A DNA stretch of 64,000 nt from Collybiopsis luxurians FD-317 M1 (GCA_000827265.1 KN834842.1:62001-126000), one strand, 5' to 3'. Positions 1-11,104 are shown, numbered from the stretch's first letter. Notes: generated by a model from the letters alone, not told the origin. Made by a program: numbers and translations.

Positions 1-2778
1 GCAGACCACGATATTCGACTCTATCTAGAGGACAGATTAAGAGATATCCGAGAGCAGCAGGAAGAGGAACCAAATTGGCCCTCTGAATTTGAGGTATCGA
101 GACTCACAAGACGCGCTGACGGGCTTTTCATCTGGGCCGTCATCGCCTGCAACTTTATTGAACAACCAAGTTGTCGGGAAGAGCTTTCTCGTTTGCTCCA
201 AACTAACGCAGCCGTTGGTATCGACGATCTCTATGCTCACACTCTCGGATCTGAATTCTCCAAAGTGCGCGGTAAAGCTGCTTGGTTTGAGGACTATCGC
301 TCAGTTATGGGCTGCATTATCTGTAGTCTTTCTCCCCTCTCTCCCGCTGACATCGCCTCTTTGATCGGTCGTACTCAGAACGTTATTAATGCTACGCTCA
401 ACATCCTCCAACCGTTGCTTTTTCGCGACGAACAGGGACACGTTCGTCTCATCCATGCATCCCTGGCAGATTATCTTTTGGCTGAGGATCGTGGCCAGCA
501 GCTGTGGGTTGCAAATCCGTACCTCCATCTATCGCTTTCTCGAGGCTGTCTCAATTCTCTGATCAAATGCTCTAACCAATTTTCCCACTCATTGGATCTA
601 ACGACTCTTTCATCTCCTTCGAAATTCGTTCATTTGCTTCCAAGCGACCTACCCTCTCATATCCGATACAGCGCGATATCATGGGCTCAACACCTTGTAC
701 AAACACAATTAGATACCTCTCAAGCTGCTGAACTTGCCGAAGTTGTTAGAAAGTTTTTGACAACTTCATATCTGACTTGGCTGGAGATTCTTAGTCTACT
801 TGGCTATGTAACGAACGGTGTACATTCATTGAATCTCCTTTGCTCGTGGGTTGAAGTGCGTATATTGCTCTGTTAACTACCCCGTGATGTCTTCTAATGC
901 ATATTGTAGATCCATGGAATCCCACTCCGGATTCTTGCATGGGACAGTTACGCCTTCCTTGACACGTTTCGAGTTCCTATTCAACGGAGCGTAGCGCATA
1001 TCTACATCTCGGCCCTGCCCTTTGCGCCCTCTGGATCTCAAATAGGAGAAATCTATCGCGACCTACTTGATCCAGATGGAAACCTCCTTCCAGTAGTTCG
1101 TTCTGGCTTACCGAAAAAATGGCCTTCAGATGAAGTCGTGCAATCGGTAGAATTCGAGGAATCAACATCAAATCAAAGTCGAATCAATGAACCTGGAAGT
1201 GCGATGCATGGATTTTTAGTCTTTTCACCTGATGGAGTGCTCGTTGCTCATGCGGTAGGGCAGGAACTGCGAGTCTGGGAAACTCAAGAAGGGCGACTTG
1301 TTTGGGGGCCTCATCTTTCATCCTCCAGGATTGAGTCCGTGGAAATCTCCCTGAACAACAGGCTCATTGCATGTGCTGCAATGAGCGCCGACCAACTGAT
1401 CCCTCATGGTATCGAAAATATCGAACTTGTTCCAGAAGAGTTCCTCGAGATCAACGTATTTCCCATTACAGACGGCTTCATGCCCAGGGATTCGCTTTTT
1501 CTTCGAAAAATCAAAGTCGTCTCATCGATTCTGCAATCGGGCCAATTCAAAATAATGAGTTTCTCCTCGGACAGCTCCCAACTGAAGATTTTGGCTGACC
1601 TTTCCTATGACGATCAGATGCAAACATGGAATGTCGAAACGGGCGCCTTGGTTGAGAATTCTTCATGTTACTTTCCAAGTTTATCTTCGACCGCTCGTAC
1701 AGATACGATCGTATTCGAGCATGCGACTGGCTGGTTACTTAATCGTGAAGGTCCTTCTGGCGCACTCGGTTTCATCCCCTGGTATCAGTGGCATGTTACA
1801 ACACTGGATCTTTACCGAAATCATTGCGCGAGTGGATACTATCCTGCTTCCAATACAGCCACGGTAATTTTAGGCGATTGCCCAATCATCATACAGTTTC
1901 CGAAGGGATGGAAGGTCAACTTTATTTATCTCAGTAACGTGGCATAGCTTACCTTGTCCCAGAATATCCAGTCGGCTAGATATGAGAGAGGTGATAAAAA
2001 ATCTGGAGATCAATCAGATGAATCGGACGATGATTCAGTATCATGTCATCCTTCCTTTCCTTCCCGAGCGCATTTTGGGCTGAGCGAAGCAGAAACCACT
2101 GCGAGATATCAATCTGTGCTTTCGCACATGCGATACGCCGAAATCTCAGAAGGATTTATCACTGAGTTCAAGGATATTCAAGCCGTTTATGGAAGTACCG
2201 TACAGTTTTTTTGCGAGAGTGCGTATCCTCGATTCTCTTCTCTAACCGCAGAACCAAGTCTGAGCGGCTTACAGCACCAGTTTCTTGTAAGAAATTTTTG
2301 GTATACTCCTTCGTAGCTTTCACCCAGTTTCATATCTGTCATGCAGTACCCTTCGTTCATGTGCGGCTAAGCAGCCTCCCACCTCCAACTACTCTTTGGA
2401 TAAAACAACAAGATAAAGGAAATTCCGGGGAACAGCTGAAGTTCAAATTTATTCCTTGTCGAGACCCAAATGAAGCGGATGGGACAAGGCACTTTCTTGT
2501 GCTTGGACAAAGAGGGTTTTGGTACGTCCATCATCTCTCTCTTTCTCAGAAGCAGCTCATTCATTTCCTCGTTTAGGCCTGTTTATGTTGTATTTGATAT
2601 GAATGAGTTGGATGACCATCCACTCTCCGACTCAGAGCCTGAATACTACAACTATGCCTACTCCTCATCTTACTCATCGCGAGGGTCGTTTGAGACTAGT
2701 CAGTACCTATTGAATCCTTCCATTGATTTCGATCTTGATGGCTTTAGGCGTAGAATCGATATCTTCCTCGCCTTTTAG
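1..2778 (+). CDS. NLR/STAND-like protein, C-terminal part (cut by the left edge)
   Basis: Exon model <1-855, 910-1914, 1963-2286, 2328-2521, 2577-2778. All joins keep frame, giving 859 codons plus stop. The start lies outside the window. The first residues (LTRRADGLFIWAVIACNF) match the segment just after the NACHT/nephrocystin-3-like NTPase core of Agaricomycete NLRs. A helical linker region follows (codons 70-285). Degenerate WD40 repeats come next, with FSPDGVLVAH...LRVWETQEG and MQTWNVETGAL visible. The tail is acidic and Ser/Tyr-rich and ends in FRRRIDIFLAF. The P-loop and effector domain are not in the window, so their state is unknown. The family acts as intracellular signalling ATPases in fungal non-self recognition. 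The weakest join is 1914/1963 (donor GTCAAC); without it the protein would stop at 1947. The last intron (2522-2576) has a strong GTACGT donor and TTTAG acceptor. Confidence 0.75.
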
Positions 2779-3071
2779 TCCAAATCTTGAAGTAGTTGCT
2801 CAGAATGAGGAATAAGAGCACTGGAATAATACCCAAATATCATCCTGCGGCAAAGAGACATAATACAGGCGCAGTTATAATCAGTGGAGAATTTTTCGGT
2901 GATAATAGACTAAGCGCCAATAAGAGATGATGTCTGCAGACAAAGGCGCGAAGCACTCGTGTCAATCGGACCTGCCTCGTGGACAGGGCCTGAAAGAAAG
3001 ACGCAAAGCCCTTTGACGAACATCATAATTTGTAACACCTAACCTTCATCTTCCCTAATTTCTCTGGAAAA
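2779..3071. other. Intergenic spacer between two plus-strand genes
   Basis: No ORF or RNA gene is recognised. It must hold the 3' end of the NLR-like gene and the promoter of the next gene. A pyrimidine-rich stretch lies just before the ATG at 3072. Confidence 0.4.
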
Positions 3072-4508
3072 ATGGAACCCGAGGAGCCCTGCAACGTCTA
3101 TCAGTCCTTTCCAATCTTTTCCGCAGCCCATAGCGACGCCCAGATGGCGTGTTTAGAATTTCTAAACACAAAGGCAGCAACGATTGGAAGTCCTTGCCAG
3201 GAGTTCCGAGCTACAGTTAGTAGGCTCAAAAAATTTCGACAGGATTCCCAACTCGCTGAAGGCGGTCAGGGCGCTAAACGTAATCATCGACTGGGATTCA
3301 GCTCACAATTTGAGAGTGGAATGGAGGAAGAGCTTTCGGCCTTCACAAACGAGAAAGTGGCTGAGGTTAGGGATGAAATTATCTACAGCGAGGTGCCAGA
3401 AAGCTATGGGCCACTTTCACGGACGATACCCCATTGCCACGGTGAGGCGACTGTAGGGCTCGAGGCGGCGCCGGGCCTGAAGCCGGTCCGAGGTAAGCCA
3501 AATGCGCGTGGTCATCCGGGTAAAGCCTTGTTCTGAACGCAGTCTGAACGACTGACCAAAATTCTATTTCTTTGCCCAGGACGTCTATTCGACGGGAACG
3601 AACCTAGCCGCAAACACAAAGTCTTGGCTAACTCTGATCAACCTCAAGCACTTGACCGGCACGAAGCTCGAAATGTGCCAACCTGGATAACGATTTGGTT
3701 TGTGCTCAGTTCAGTGGTAGGTCAACCCTGACTACTTTTATATTGCGCTCATGAAATTGGGAATTGAAGACTTGTATCTGGGATCTCTTTGTAATGAGGT
3801 TTGGGCTTCATTGTAGTTACTTTATGATATCTCTGACCGCCGGGCAGAGCAGGAACTGGTAGAATGCTCGTATGTCTCCCAAACGGATTTTACAGGTCTC
3901 TATCCTTAACTTTTTTGTAGCTCGAGGAAGCTTTTCTGGCCTACTTACCGCTCCAAATTCCCTCACACCACTGGCTGGCGAGTCCCATTCCCGAAGGTCA
4001 ACCACTATGATGCCGCGTCTCCGTCTTTTTCTGATTCTGAATAGTATTTCCCTTTGTCACGGAAGCAGCCTTAAACGTTACGTACCTCCTGTCGTATGTT
4101 TTCTATCGGCAAACTGCTCTACTGCTCGCGTTTGCCTCTGCAGCTGTCACCGTCGGACAGGTTCGTGATCATGCATACATTCTCTCTATGGAGCATCCTC
4201 ATGCGGTTATTAGACCCTTTCGGTTTGCCTCCAAGCATATTTTTATCCGAACTTCATGTCGAGCCCAAAGAATCTCTCAACCATATCTTGGGCATTGGTA
4301 CTTATGTAAATATCCCCATTCTCATTTTTACTTGATGTATTTTAACGCTCTTTTGACGTTAGATTCAGAATATTTATACCTACTCTAATCGGGTTCACGA
4401 CCGGAAAAGAGTTATGCTATTGGTTGGGGGTGAGTGCAGATTGGGGAAGTAGTATTTACTAATCGAGCACCTCCCTGAGGCTTTGTAACCGTGCCTTGTA
4501 CAGAGTAG
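3072..4508 (+). CDS. Multi-exon protein of unknown function
   Basis: Not recognised. Model: 3072-3492, 3580-3716, 3817-3869, 3921-4043, 4144-4160, 4214-4305, 4363-4429, 4480-4508, totalling 312 codons plus stop with every phase consistent. Support includes strong donors (GTAAGC at 3493, GTATGT at 3870, GTGAGT at 4430) and branch points such as TTAAC before the acceptor at 3920 and ACTAAT before 4479. Readable segments include PKVNHYDAASPSFSDSE, IFLSELHVEPKESLNHIL and NRVHDRKRVMLLVGG. No signal peptide or clear membrane span is seen. The 17-nt exon 4144-4160 and the roughly 100-nt intron before it are the least certain parts. It lies between the NLR-like gene and the microexon-array gene on the same strand. 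It could be a young or fast-evolving gene, or two gene fragments that happen to read through. Confidence 0.4.
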
Positions 4509-5645
4509 AGCTTCATATATTTATACTCTATACTGATGTTTGTTCCTCTGTATCTTCTTCGATCTCCTGTGCCGTCAAAGAAATCTGGGAGCTGGTCAAA
4601 GCCTGTGCTTCGGCATGATACATACCACTGGCTGCTAAGGCTCTTTCTACAGCTCTTCTTGGAAGTTGTAATGACTTCTTTTCTTGCTTACCTTAATGAT
4701 GTCCAAAGCAATACTGACTCCGATTGGTCCCTTCCGACCAACTTCCGACTGCCATTATGATAAGCAAGTGAAAGATTGGCTCAATGTAGATTATAGATGT
4801 GGCACCAAGAAAATGCCCTAAATAATAAGGATTGCGAGGGGTACCGCTAACATGTCAAGGTCACTTGAATGATCTCGATGACAAGGGAGAGAAGAAAAGG
4901 TTTAGAACTCTGTGACTGTAAACATTGGATGATTTTCCGAAAACTTCGGTACGGTTCCAGTTTCTTGCTAGTTAGACCAAGGTTTCTCGAGGCCTTTCTC
5001 GCCTCTAAGGTTATGGGGCATTCCGTACCCCATCTGTCTCAGCCTAAGATGCGGTTCCTCGCTCAGTCAGTTTGTTAAGTTTTAAGCTGACATGTTCGAC
5101 ATGGTTTCAATGATAAATCAAGGAGAGATGGATGTGTCCGTATGTTGAATTCAAGCAGTAAAGGTTTACTTCCGCAACAATACAGCCTGGGTCTGACTCA
5201 GACTCGCCATCTTGTATACAACTTGCTACTATACGCTCCTGCCAAGCCAAAACTATCAACGGAGAAATACCCCGCTGAATTCCGATGAATTCAACGGTAG
5301 GGAATAAGTACATGCACATCTTTTGATTGATAGACAGAAGCCTATGCTTGCTGGTAAGTAAGTGAGGAGCCATACCGGCAGGCTGTCTTACATGACAGGA
5401 CATTCGGAGCTAATCAGTTTCCATGCGCTGATTTTGATCTAAGAAGAACAATTGCCTGGGGATGGACTTGGACTGTATGAGGATAGCATTTGTCCTGTGC
5501 TCTTCTGTCAATCCATATTGAGTGCAGCCAAGCCTAGCCATCATCAGGCTATAGCTTGACGAACTGTTCGGCTTGGATCAGATTCTTTTATGGTGGATCA
5601 TCTCACTTTGCTTCTCCTCTTTACTAAGCTACGCAATATCCAGTC
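4509..5645. other. Region without a supported gene
   Basis: Short open stretches occur (for example a helical-looking VKEIWELVKACASA in plus frame near 4575-4620), but none has a start, stop and splice signals that fit. About 1.1 kb probably contains decayed coding sequence plus the promoter of the gene starting at 5646. Confidence 0.35.
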
Positions 5646-8600
5646 ATGGCTCCAGGCATCCACACTGCTCAGCCGTTGTCCAGTCCATCCGGGCTCTTTG
5701 CGAACGCTCATAACTTCCAATTGAACGGAGGCTCATACGTTTACAAAGCCGACAGTGATTCATGTGTGTACCAATCTCTACTCATTATGAATTCTGCTCT
5801 AACATCGTTATTCGACGTTGCGAAATGTTGTGTTTGCGCCGGAGCAGCCGTACGTTCATCCCGTTCTTTTATTCCAGGTATCCGTTAATACTGCGAAGGT
5901 TGTTTATTGCCTCAAAGGGCATTTATCTACTGCTCGACCCGAATACTTTACTATTGGCTGCATAAAGCCAGGAAATCCGGGGGAAAGCACTCATGTCGTT
6001 CGGAGATTTACTCGGGAGGAGGACCGAGACCGCTTTGAATTTCTTCTTGAACGATTTGGGTGAGTGTTCTTTGTACTGAGCCCCACATTCCAGTGCCACT
6101 TTGATATCTGATCAGAATATAAGATGGGCCGCATTCACTATGAAACCACTCTGGAGGTTCACTCTGTATGGGGACCCATGCTTAGCTGTATCCTCTGCAG
6201 GTAATATTCAACCCCCGTCCCAGACTTCTCTGCGCTCCAAACTGAAACATATTGAAGCTCTATATACATGGAAGGAAGTGGTAGGACATTTTGATAAAAA
6301 AAATAGCCTATCGAATCAGTTGCAATTAGTAAGCTTGAATGTAGCACCTCCTCATTTCTTTTGCTCATGAGCCGAATCAGTTTCTCAAGGTTTCTGTATG
6401 ACCGTTGGCTTGATGATAGCTTCACATCTTGCTAATGATACTTCAGTCCTTTTTTACGACAACCTCAGGACTTTATCCCGGCAAATGGAAGTGGCTGGAC
6501 CTTTGGCAAGGGCGTGGCTTATATGAGAATTTAAAGTTATTTGATTGGAATGGCAATCTTGTAATGGATATGGAGTTACTTGAATCGCTTGAGCTTGTGT
6601 ATCAGGAAGGCCCAAAATCCTTGGTAACTTTAATGCTGCATGCCTCGATACTAAGCTCTGATTAGCATATAACAGAATTATGGAGATAAGAGCTTCTATT
6701 CAACAGCGTTTCAATGGATAATCCGCACAAGAAATGCAATAGGTGAGTGTAGGTTCAGTAAAGGAATCTGAACTAATATTTAGCTGAAACTTGTGAATAG
6801 GAGATGCCAAGCTGGATAAACTAGTAAATGGTCACATAGGCCATAATGAGGTGAGTCAGAAGTATCCAATGAGCCATGCATGATCTATGAGGAACTGAGA
6901 CTACGATCCTTGCACAGAATGTGAGTTTTGTGAACTAATCCCCCTTGTGCAATACTTACCCGATAAAATATCTAGTTAGTGAGTCTGGAACCTGGCCCCA
7001 TATGTGGATTATTGGTTGCCACTTACATTTCACCTATTATCTTTTGCATTGGTAGGATGTGAGTATTAGCGCCTCTGAACTTTAAATTCAATTCTACCCG
7101 GCGATTAACCCGATTTTCTCTCAATTTTATAAATTAGATAGTAAGTTTCTTAAATTTCATATTCAGTGCTAACGGAAGCCAACTTCTTACTTCTTGCTTT
7201 ATTTAGCTGGTGAGCCCCTGTCCAATTCTTTTCATCTTTGATTTTGATGTGAATGTTATGCTTTTTAAAAGTTGGTACGTATTTTTGACCTCTGGTTAGC
7301 CAAGTAGCATTCTGAAAATATATTTTTAGTCGGTGAGTCTACTGGTCTATGGCACCACGCCAGTATTGTTATGCAGATGCTCAATTCCTCAATCTTGCTG
7401 CGACTATCAGGCGGTAAGTCCTAGCTTTAAGAGTCCATACCACGCTTCTATAAAGACTGAGTTGGTGTTTACTCAATTTTTAGGATGTAAGCCATTTCTT
7501 TGCTCGAACTTGTATTTTTTTTGTTCTAACAGTATTATCTCTCTTTATTGTCCCGCCCCTGTTTGATTCTTCTCTTCATGAATTAGGAGGTAAGAGCTCT
7601 CATATTATTTGGAAATGTTGCTGTCTCAAGTACATAAATCTTACTCGATGCAGCTAGTGAGTTAGATTCGACCAATTTTGGTTTCCAGTACAAGCATTTT
7701 TACTGACAATTGTTTTCGCTCTCTCTTTTCTAAGTTTGTAAGTCCTCATACTCTGTTTTACGGTCCTCACTGCTCAGTAGCACATTTACTCTTTTTTTTT
7801 CAGTATGTGAGTTGAAATCCGTTCTTGTATCAGTCCGTTGTTTAAATGTAGTGGCTACATTGTACCTTTCATTTCACTATAGTTTGTAAGTCTTTTCATA
7901 ATCTTCAAATTCTAGCTGTGATATCTCCATTGGCTAAATGACATCGTCTATCCGCTCCAGGATGTAAGCCCTCCCTTTCCATTTACAATCTGTTGCGCCT
8001 ACTGACAATGAAGTTATGCAATGTGCATCCTCACTAGTTTGTAAGTCCTGTTGAACAACGAGAATATGATTGCTGCTTACTGCTACATGCAATCTCTATT
8101 TCAGTTTGTAAGTTCTACCGTGCGAGGATCAATCATTTCAGACACTAATTACTAATTTCTTTTTGTCCTTTTCCAGTTGGTAAGCCTGTTAATAAATAAT
8201 TTGCATTTTCCAGCATCTAACAATCATCTCGATACACTCTTCAATATCTAGGATGTGAGCAGTCTACTCCAGTTTCAATTCTTTAACGAGTAATAGTTCT
8301 GAGCTTTCATTTCTGTCCTTAGTTTGTGAGTTAACCTAATACCTCTATCTTAAGATCTTGCTTCCCGCTAACAGGCATTTATCCTTCTTAATCCAGAGTG
8401 TAAGTGATTTAGAACTGGTTCAGTATTTTAGACCGCAGCTGACTCGGCAACGTTGCTTGTATCAGGGTGTAAGAGATTTTCGTCTGACATTCTATTGCCT
8501 ACTGATTTACTTCACTTTATTCACAGTTTGTGAGTATTCTCTTTCTTGTTCTGTAATTAAACAGCTACACCTGACATTTCTGACATTTTGTGTTGCATGA

Positions 8601-9242
8601 AGTTTGTAAGTTCTCCGATTTGCATCAATATTTGTGGGTGTCCCTTACGATGAAATTACTTTTTCCTCTAGAATGTTGGTCTCTTCAAACTATGATCTTG
8701 GGTGTCAGCCCGACTCAAAGTCATACTTCTTCTACAGGATTCGAATATCCATGATGGAGATGATGAAGAAATTTTCGAGGAAGATGCACTTCCCAAACCT
8801 GAGTTGGAGCCATCGAATATCAATATTTTTGCCGTGTCTCAGGACGCGACCGGCGAATATGACGCTGGAGATACAGACTCAGATTACCCTGGATCCGCAC
8901 AATCTTTGGGTTTCTTTGGTAACCAAAGCTCAATCACGAATAGCAGTCCCCGGAGTGAGTAGTACTTATCCTTACTGTTCGTTGTTTGTGGTTTTTAATT
9001 ACGAGGCAGGCTTTTTGCGTCATGAAGACTGGGGTAACCGTAATGTTCCTGGATTCATCGTCTCTGATTACAAACTACCTTTAGGATTCGCCAGGTTGTC
9101 GGATGGTTTTGATGAAACCTACCATCGTTCCCACTCCAATGACGATTTGCTTCGTAGTGCATCACCAGCGCCCTCGACTGTGGTTTCTGGCTGTACAAGG
9201 CCGTACTTGCACTTTACTTCCCCACTAGCAGGAGTTAATTAA
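5646..9242 (+). CDS. Microexon-array gene: 456-codon protein of unknown function containing 25 consecutive 3-nt exons
   Basis: Model: 5646-5765, 5848-6059, 6124-6328, 6381-6395, 6447-6623, 6676-6742, 6801-6850, then 25 three-nucleotide exons (listed in the next entry), 8738-8954 and 9010-9242. The sum is 1371 nt in one frame with no internal stop. The N-terminus carries FANAHNFQLNGGSYVY, a motif I associate with N-termini of Agaricomycete NLR and kinase-like proteins. Exon 2 holds YFTIGCIKPGNPGES and a charged helix (FTREEDRDRFEFLLERFG). A middle domain reads WIIRTRNAIGDAKLDKLVNG. After the array come a strongly acidic segment (DGDDEEIFEED) and a Ser-rich C-terminus. There is no signal peptide, so the protein is probably intracellular. 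Exon 1/2 junction (donor GTGTAC) and the 15-nt exon 6381-6395 are the weaker calls. Function is unknown; acidic plus aromatic composition would fit an interaction or activation segment, but that is inference. Confidence 0.65.
6851..8737 (+). other. Array of 25 single-codon (3-nt) microexons separated by 26 short introns
   Basis: Each unit reads AG|NNN|GT. Microexon starts (each 3 nt): 6918, 6976, 7056, 7138, 7207, 7272, 7330, 7411, 7484, 7587, 7654, 7735, 7804, 7883, 7961, 8038, 8105, 8177, 8252, 8323, 8397, 8466, 8527, 8603, 8672. Codons 1-13 translate to NLDILLSADELFY, and codons 14-25 to FDFFLDFSGFFN. The 26 introns are 55-100 nt, most 60-80. Donors are GTGAGT, GTAAGT, GTAAGC, GTGAGC, GTAAGA or GTACGT, except the last (GTTGGT at 8675). 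Acceptors are mostly preceded by T-rich tracts, and CTNAY branch-like motifs are common. The upstream exon ends in phase 0 at 6850 and the downstream exon starts in phase 0 at 8738. The whole block is 1887 nt, a multiple of three. The introns do not look like copies of each other, so recent amplification of one element is not evident. Transcript evidence is lacking. Confidence 0.85.
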
Positions 9243-9706
9243 ATAGTAGTACATGCAAAATTCTTTTAAATGCATTGCACCTGAAGAAACAGCAAAATAA
9301 CAAATGATCTAGTTGTCCGAGCCGGCCTCCTCATCCAGAATAAAACCTTGTTACTTCTATTAACCTGACAAGCGCAAAGGTGTTGAACTTCTATTGTCGT
9401 CGTCGTCTCGTGAGGCGCCTGGATGCCATTCGTTCACTCGGTGTAATGCTCAGAAAAAATACCATTCATCATTAGACCAAATACTCTTTTACAAAAGAAA
9501 AAGTGATCAAGGACGGTATGGAACACAACACCAGAAGGATCAAAGCCAAAACGTAGCCGACCGAAAGAAGAAAACAAGAGACAAACGTAAAGTCCGGAAT
9601 GTTCAACCAGACTGATACATAAACGATCAAGGTACTCGATCACAGTAGCACCAACTTCTTAATAGGCAGAATCATTATCCAAGACCCTTTGTGGCATGAG
9701 GCGAGC
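9243..9706. other. Intergenic region between convergent genes
   Basis: It separates the 3' ends of the microexon-array gene (plus) and the hydrophobin gene (minus). It is A-rich, with no start/stop/splice combination that supports a gene. Confidence 0.5.
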
Positions 9707-10304
9707 TTAGAGGGTGACGGGGACACATCCAATGGAGACCAAACCACCCTATATATCATTTATGAGCTCAATTAACATCCTGCAGCTGAGTGAAGGGCTT
9801 ACGTGAGAATTGTCCTGGCAGCAGACCGCCTGAGCACTGCAAGTGCTACCTCCCACACCAATGACAGTGATGGGGGAGCAGGCAACGCCGAGCAAGACGC
9901 TGACATCCTGAACAACGACGCCAATCAGACTGAGAAGGGCCGCACCAGCAACGGAACCAGCCTATGATGTCAAAGAAGCAATAAAAATCGACTCTTGAGC
10001 GATTTTGGAATATGTTCCTACCGTTTCAGTGCTGTCGCAGCACTGGAGGTCGCCAGTAGAGCAGGAGCTGGCGGGGATGGTGGTGGTGCTACCGGGCTAC
10101 ATACGAAGTTATTCATTAGCCAACCAAGTATACAAATGACTGCAAATCGAGTCCACTGACCGCAGTGACCGTCACCGTCGTAGTGACGGGAGGAGGGGGA
10201 GAGGTGGTGGTGGTAGGCGGGGGCTTACCTCCCGGAATGGCGGCAGCAAGGATAGTGCAAGCGCATAAAACGTAGAAGACAACGGTAGAGATGCGAGAGA
10301 ACAT
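9707..10304 (-). CDS. Class I hydrophobin
   Basis: Four exons on the minus strand: 10304-10161, 10096-10022, 9961-9803, 9748-9707, all phase 0, giving 139 codons plus stop. Residues 1-22 form a signal peptide ([15 protein letters not shown]). A Pro/Thr-rich linker (about 25-47) follows. Then comes the eight-cysteine pattern: C in IPASSC, the CC pair in LQCC, C in GVAC, C in STC, the CC pair in AVCC, and C in SIGC. Spacing between the first CC and the next C is long, as in class I hydrophobins. The C-terminal [13 protein letters not shown] is typical. The secreted protein self-assembles at air-water interfaces and coats hyphae and fruiting structures. Introns are 54-64 nt; the first has donor GTCAGT and branch GCTAATG. 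A TATA box lies upstream. Confidence 0.95.
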
Positions 10305-10370
10305 GTTGTTTTTGAAAAGTGCTTGTGGGTCGAAGGGTTGTTCGATGCTCTGAACCTTCGAAATTGGAGG

Positions 10371-10380
10371 CTTTTATAGC
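10371..10380 (-). promoter_or_regulatory. TATA box of the hydrophobin gene
   Basis: GCTATAAAAG reads on the minus strand about 67-76 nt upstream of the hydrophobin ATG, a normal place for a fungal TATA box with a short 5' leader. Confidence 0.6.
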
Positions 10381-10767
10381 CAAAAATTTGACTGAAAAAG
10401 AAAAAGAAATAGTCGATGAGTCGACCTGAGTGATACGTCAAGGAAAACGGAGGAAAAAACTACCGAACGCGTCATGAAGAAGGTGTAGAAAGCCATGAAA
10501 AAGGTACAGACGGGTGTGAATCGATCAAGAATCTAAAGAAATCAGTCAGCAGTCTGAATTAATCTTTCGGCGTACGTGAGATGCTTGTGCCGCTTATGGA
10601 CAAAAGAAACTATCTACGACATAGTTGATGCCGCCAATGATCAGGTTCTGAAGCATGCCACTGACGTCTTCGTCTATCAAAATGTCAAGAGTCACTTCGT
10701 AAATCCCGAAGAAAGCCCTGCTACTGGTTGAAGATTGCGTCAAAGGGGTAGAAATAGAGCATATCCG

Positions 10768-11007
10768 TCAAAATTGTATTGCCAGTATGTACATCTGACT
10801 TGAACTTCCTGGATTGACGTTACGAGAAGATTCGTTTCGGCCGTAAACAAAGTCGATGCGTGTTAAGAATCGTTCCTGTGACGCGAGGTATTCAGATAAC
10901 ACAAAGCAGGGAATGCTTTCGGTCTTTAACCTCGTAGCGTTTCCAATCACGAAAAGGTTATGGAGTCTCGAGTGGACTGGATTATTCTCGACCCAGAGAC
11001 ATACATC
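10768..11007 (-). CDS. Unrecognised coding fragment
   Basis: A 79-codon open stretch following an AG acceptor (TTTGTAG before 11007) and ending in TGA. It reads DVCLWVENNPVHSRL... and ends SSQMYILAIQF. No ATG of its own at the 5' end fits, so it would be the last exon of a longer minus-strand gene. The candidate upstream sequence (11105-11717) is broken. Composition looks coding, but I recognise no domain. It may be part of the same decayed locus. Confidence 0.25.
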   Translation of the reverse strand, partial: DVCLWVENNPVHSRLHNLFVIGNATRLKTESIPCFVLSEYLASQERFLTRIDFVYGRNESSRNVNPGSSSQMYILAIQF

Positions 11008-11104
11008 CTACAAATAATTCAAGGGTCTTGGCGTGGATTCCGCAATGCTTCCAAAAAAAGCTATTTACCTGACTGAAAAGCAATAGACTCTCCAGCTCCA
11101 TTGT

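Noticed and set aside
6383..6520. Alternative open frame reading TVGLMIASHLANDTSVLFYD across 6383-6520
   Set aside because: It ends in a stop without a good donor, while the GTATGA...GCTAATGATACTTCAG intron (6396-6446) joins the flanking exons in phase.
6851..8737. Reading the array as one 1.9-kb intron or as nested twin introns (stwintrons)
   Set aside because: A single intron does not explain 25 internal acceptor-codon-donor units with in-phase, stop-free codons. Stwintrons have one intron splitting a splice site of another, whereas here complete donors and acceptors flank every codon. A single-intron isoform may still exist.
10172..10441. Minus-strand ORF overlapping the hydrophobin start in another frame
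   Set aside because: Covers the TATA box and leader of the hydrophobin; composition reflects the Pro/Thr linker read out of frame.
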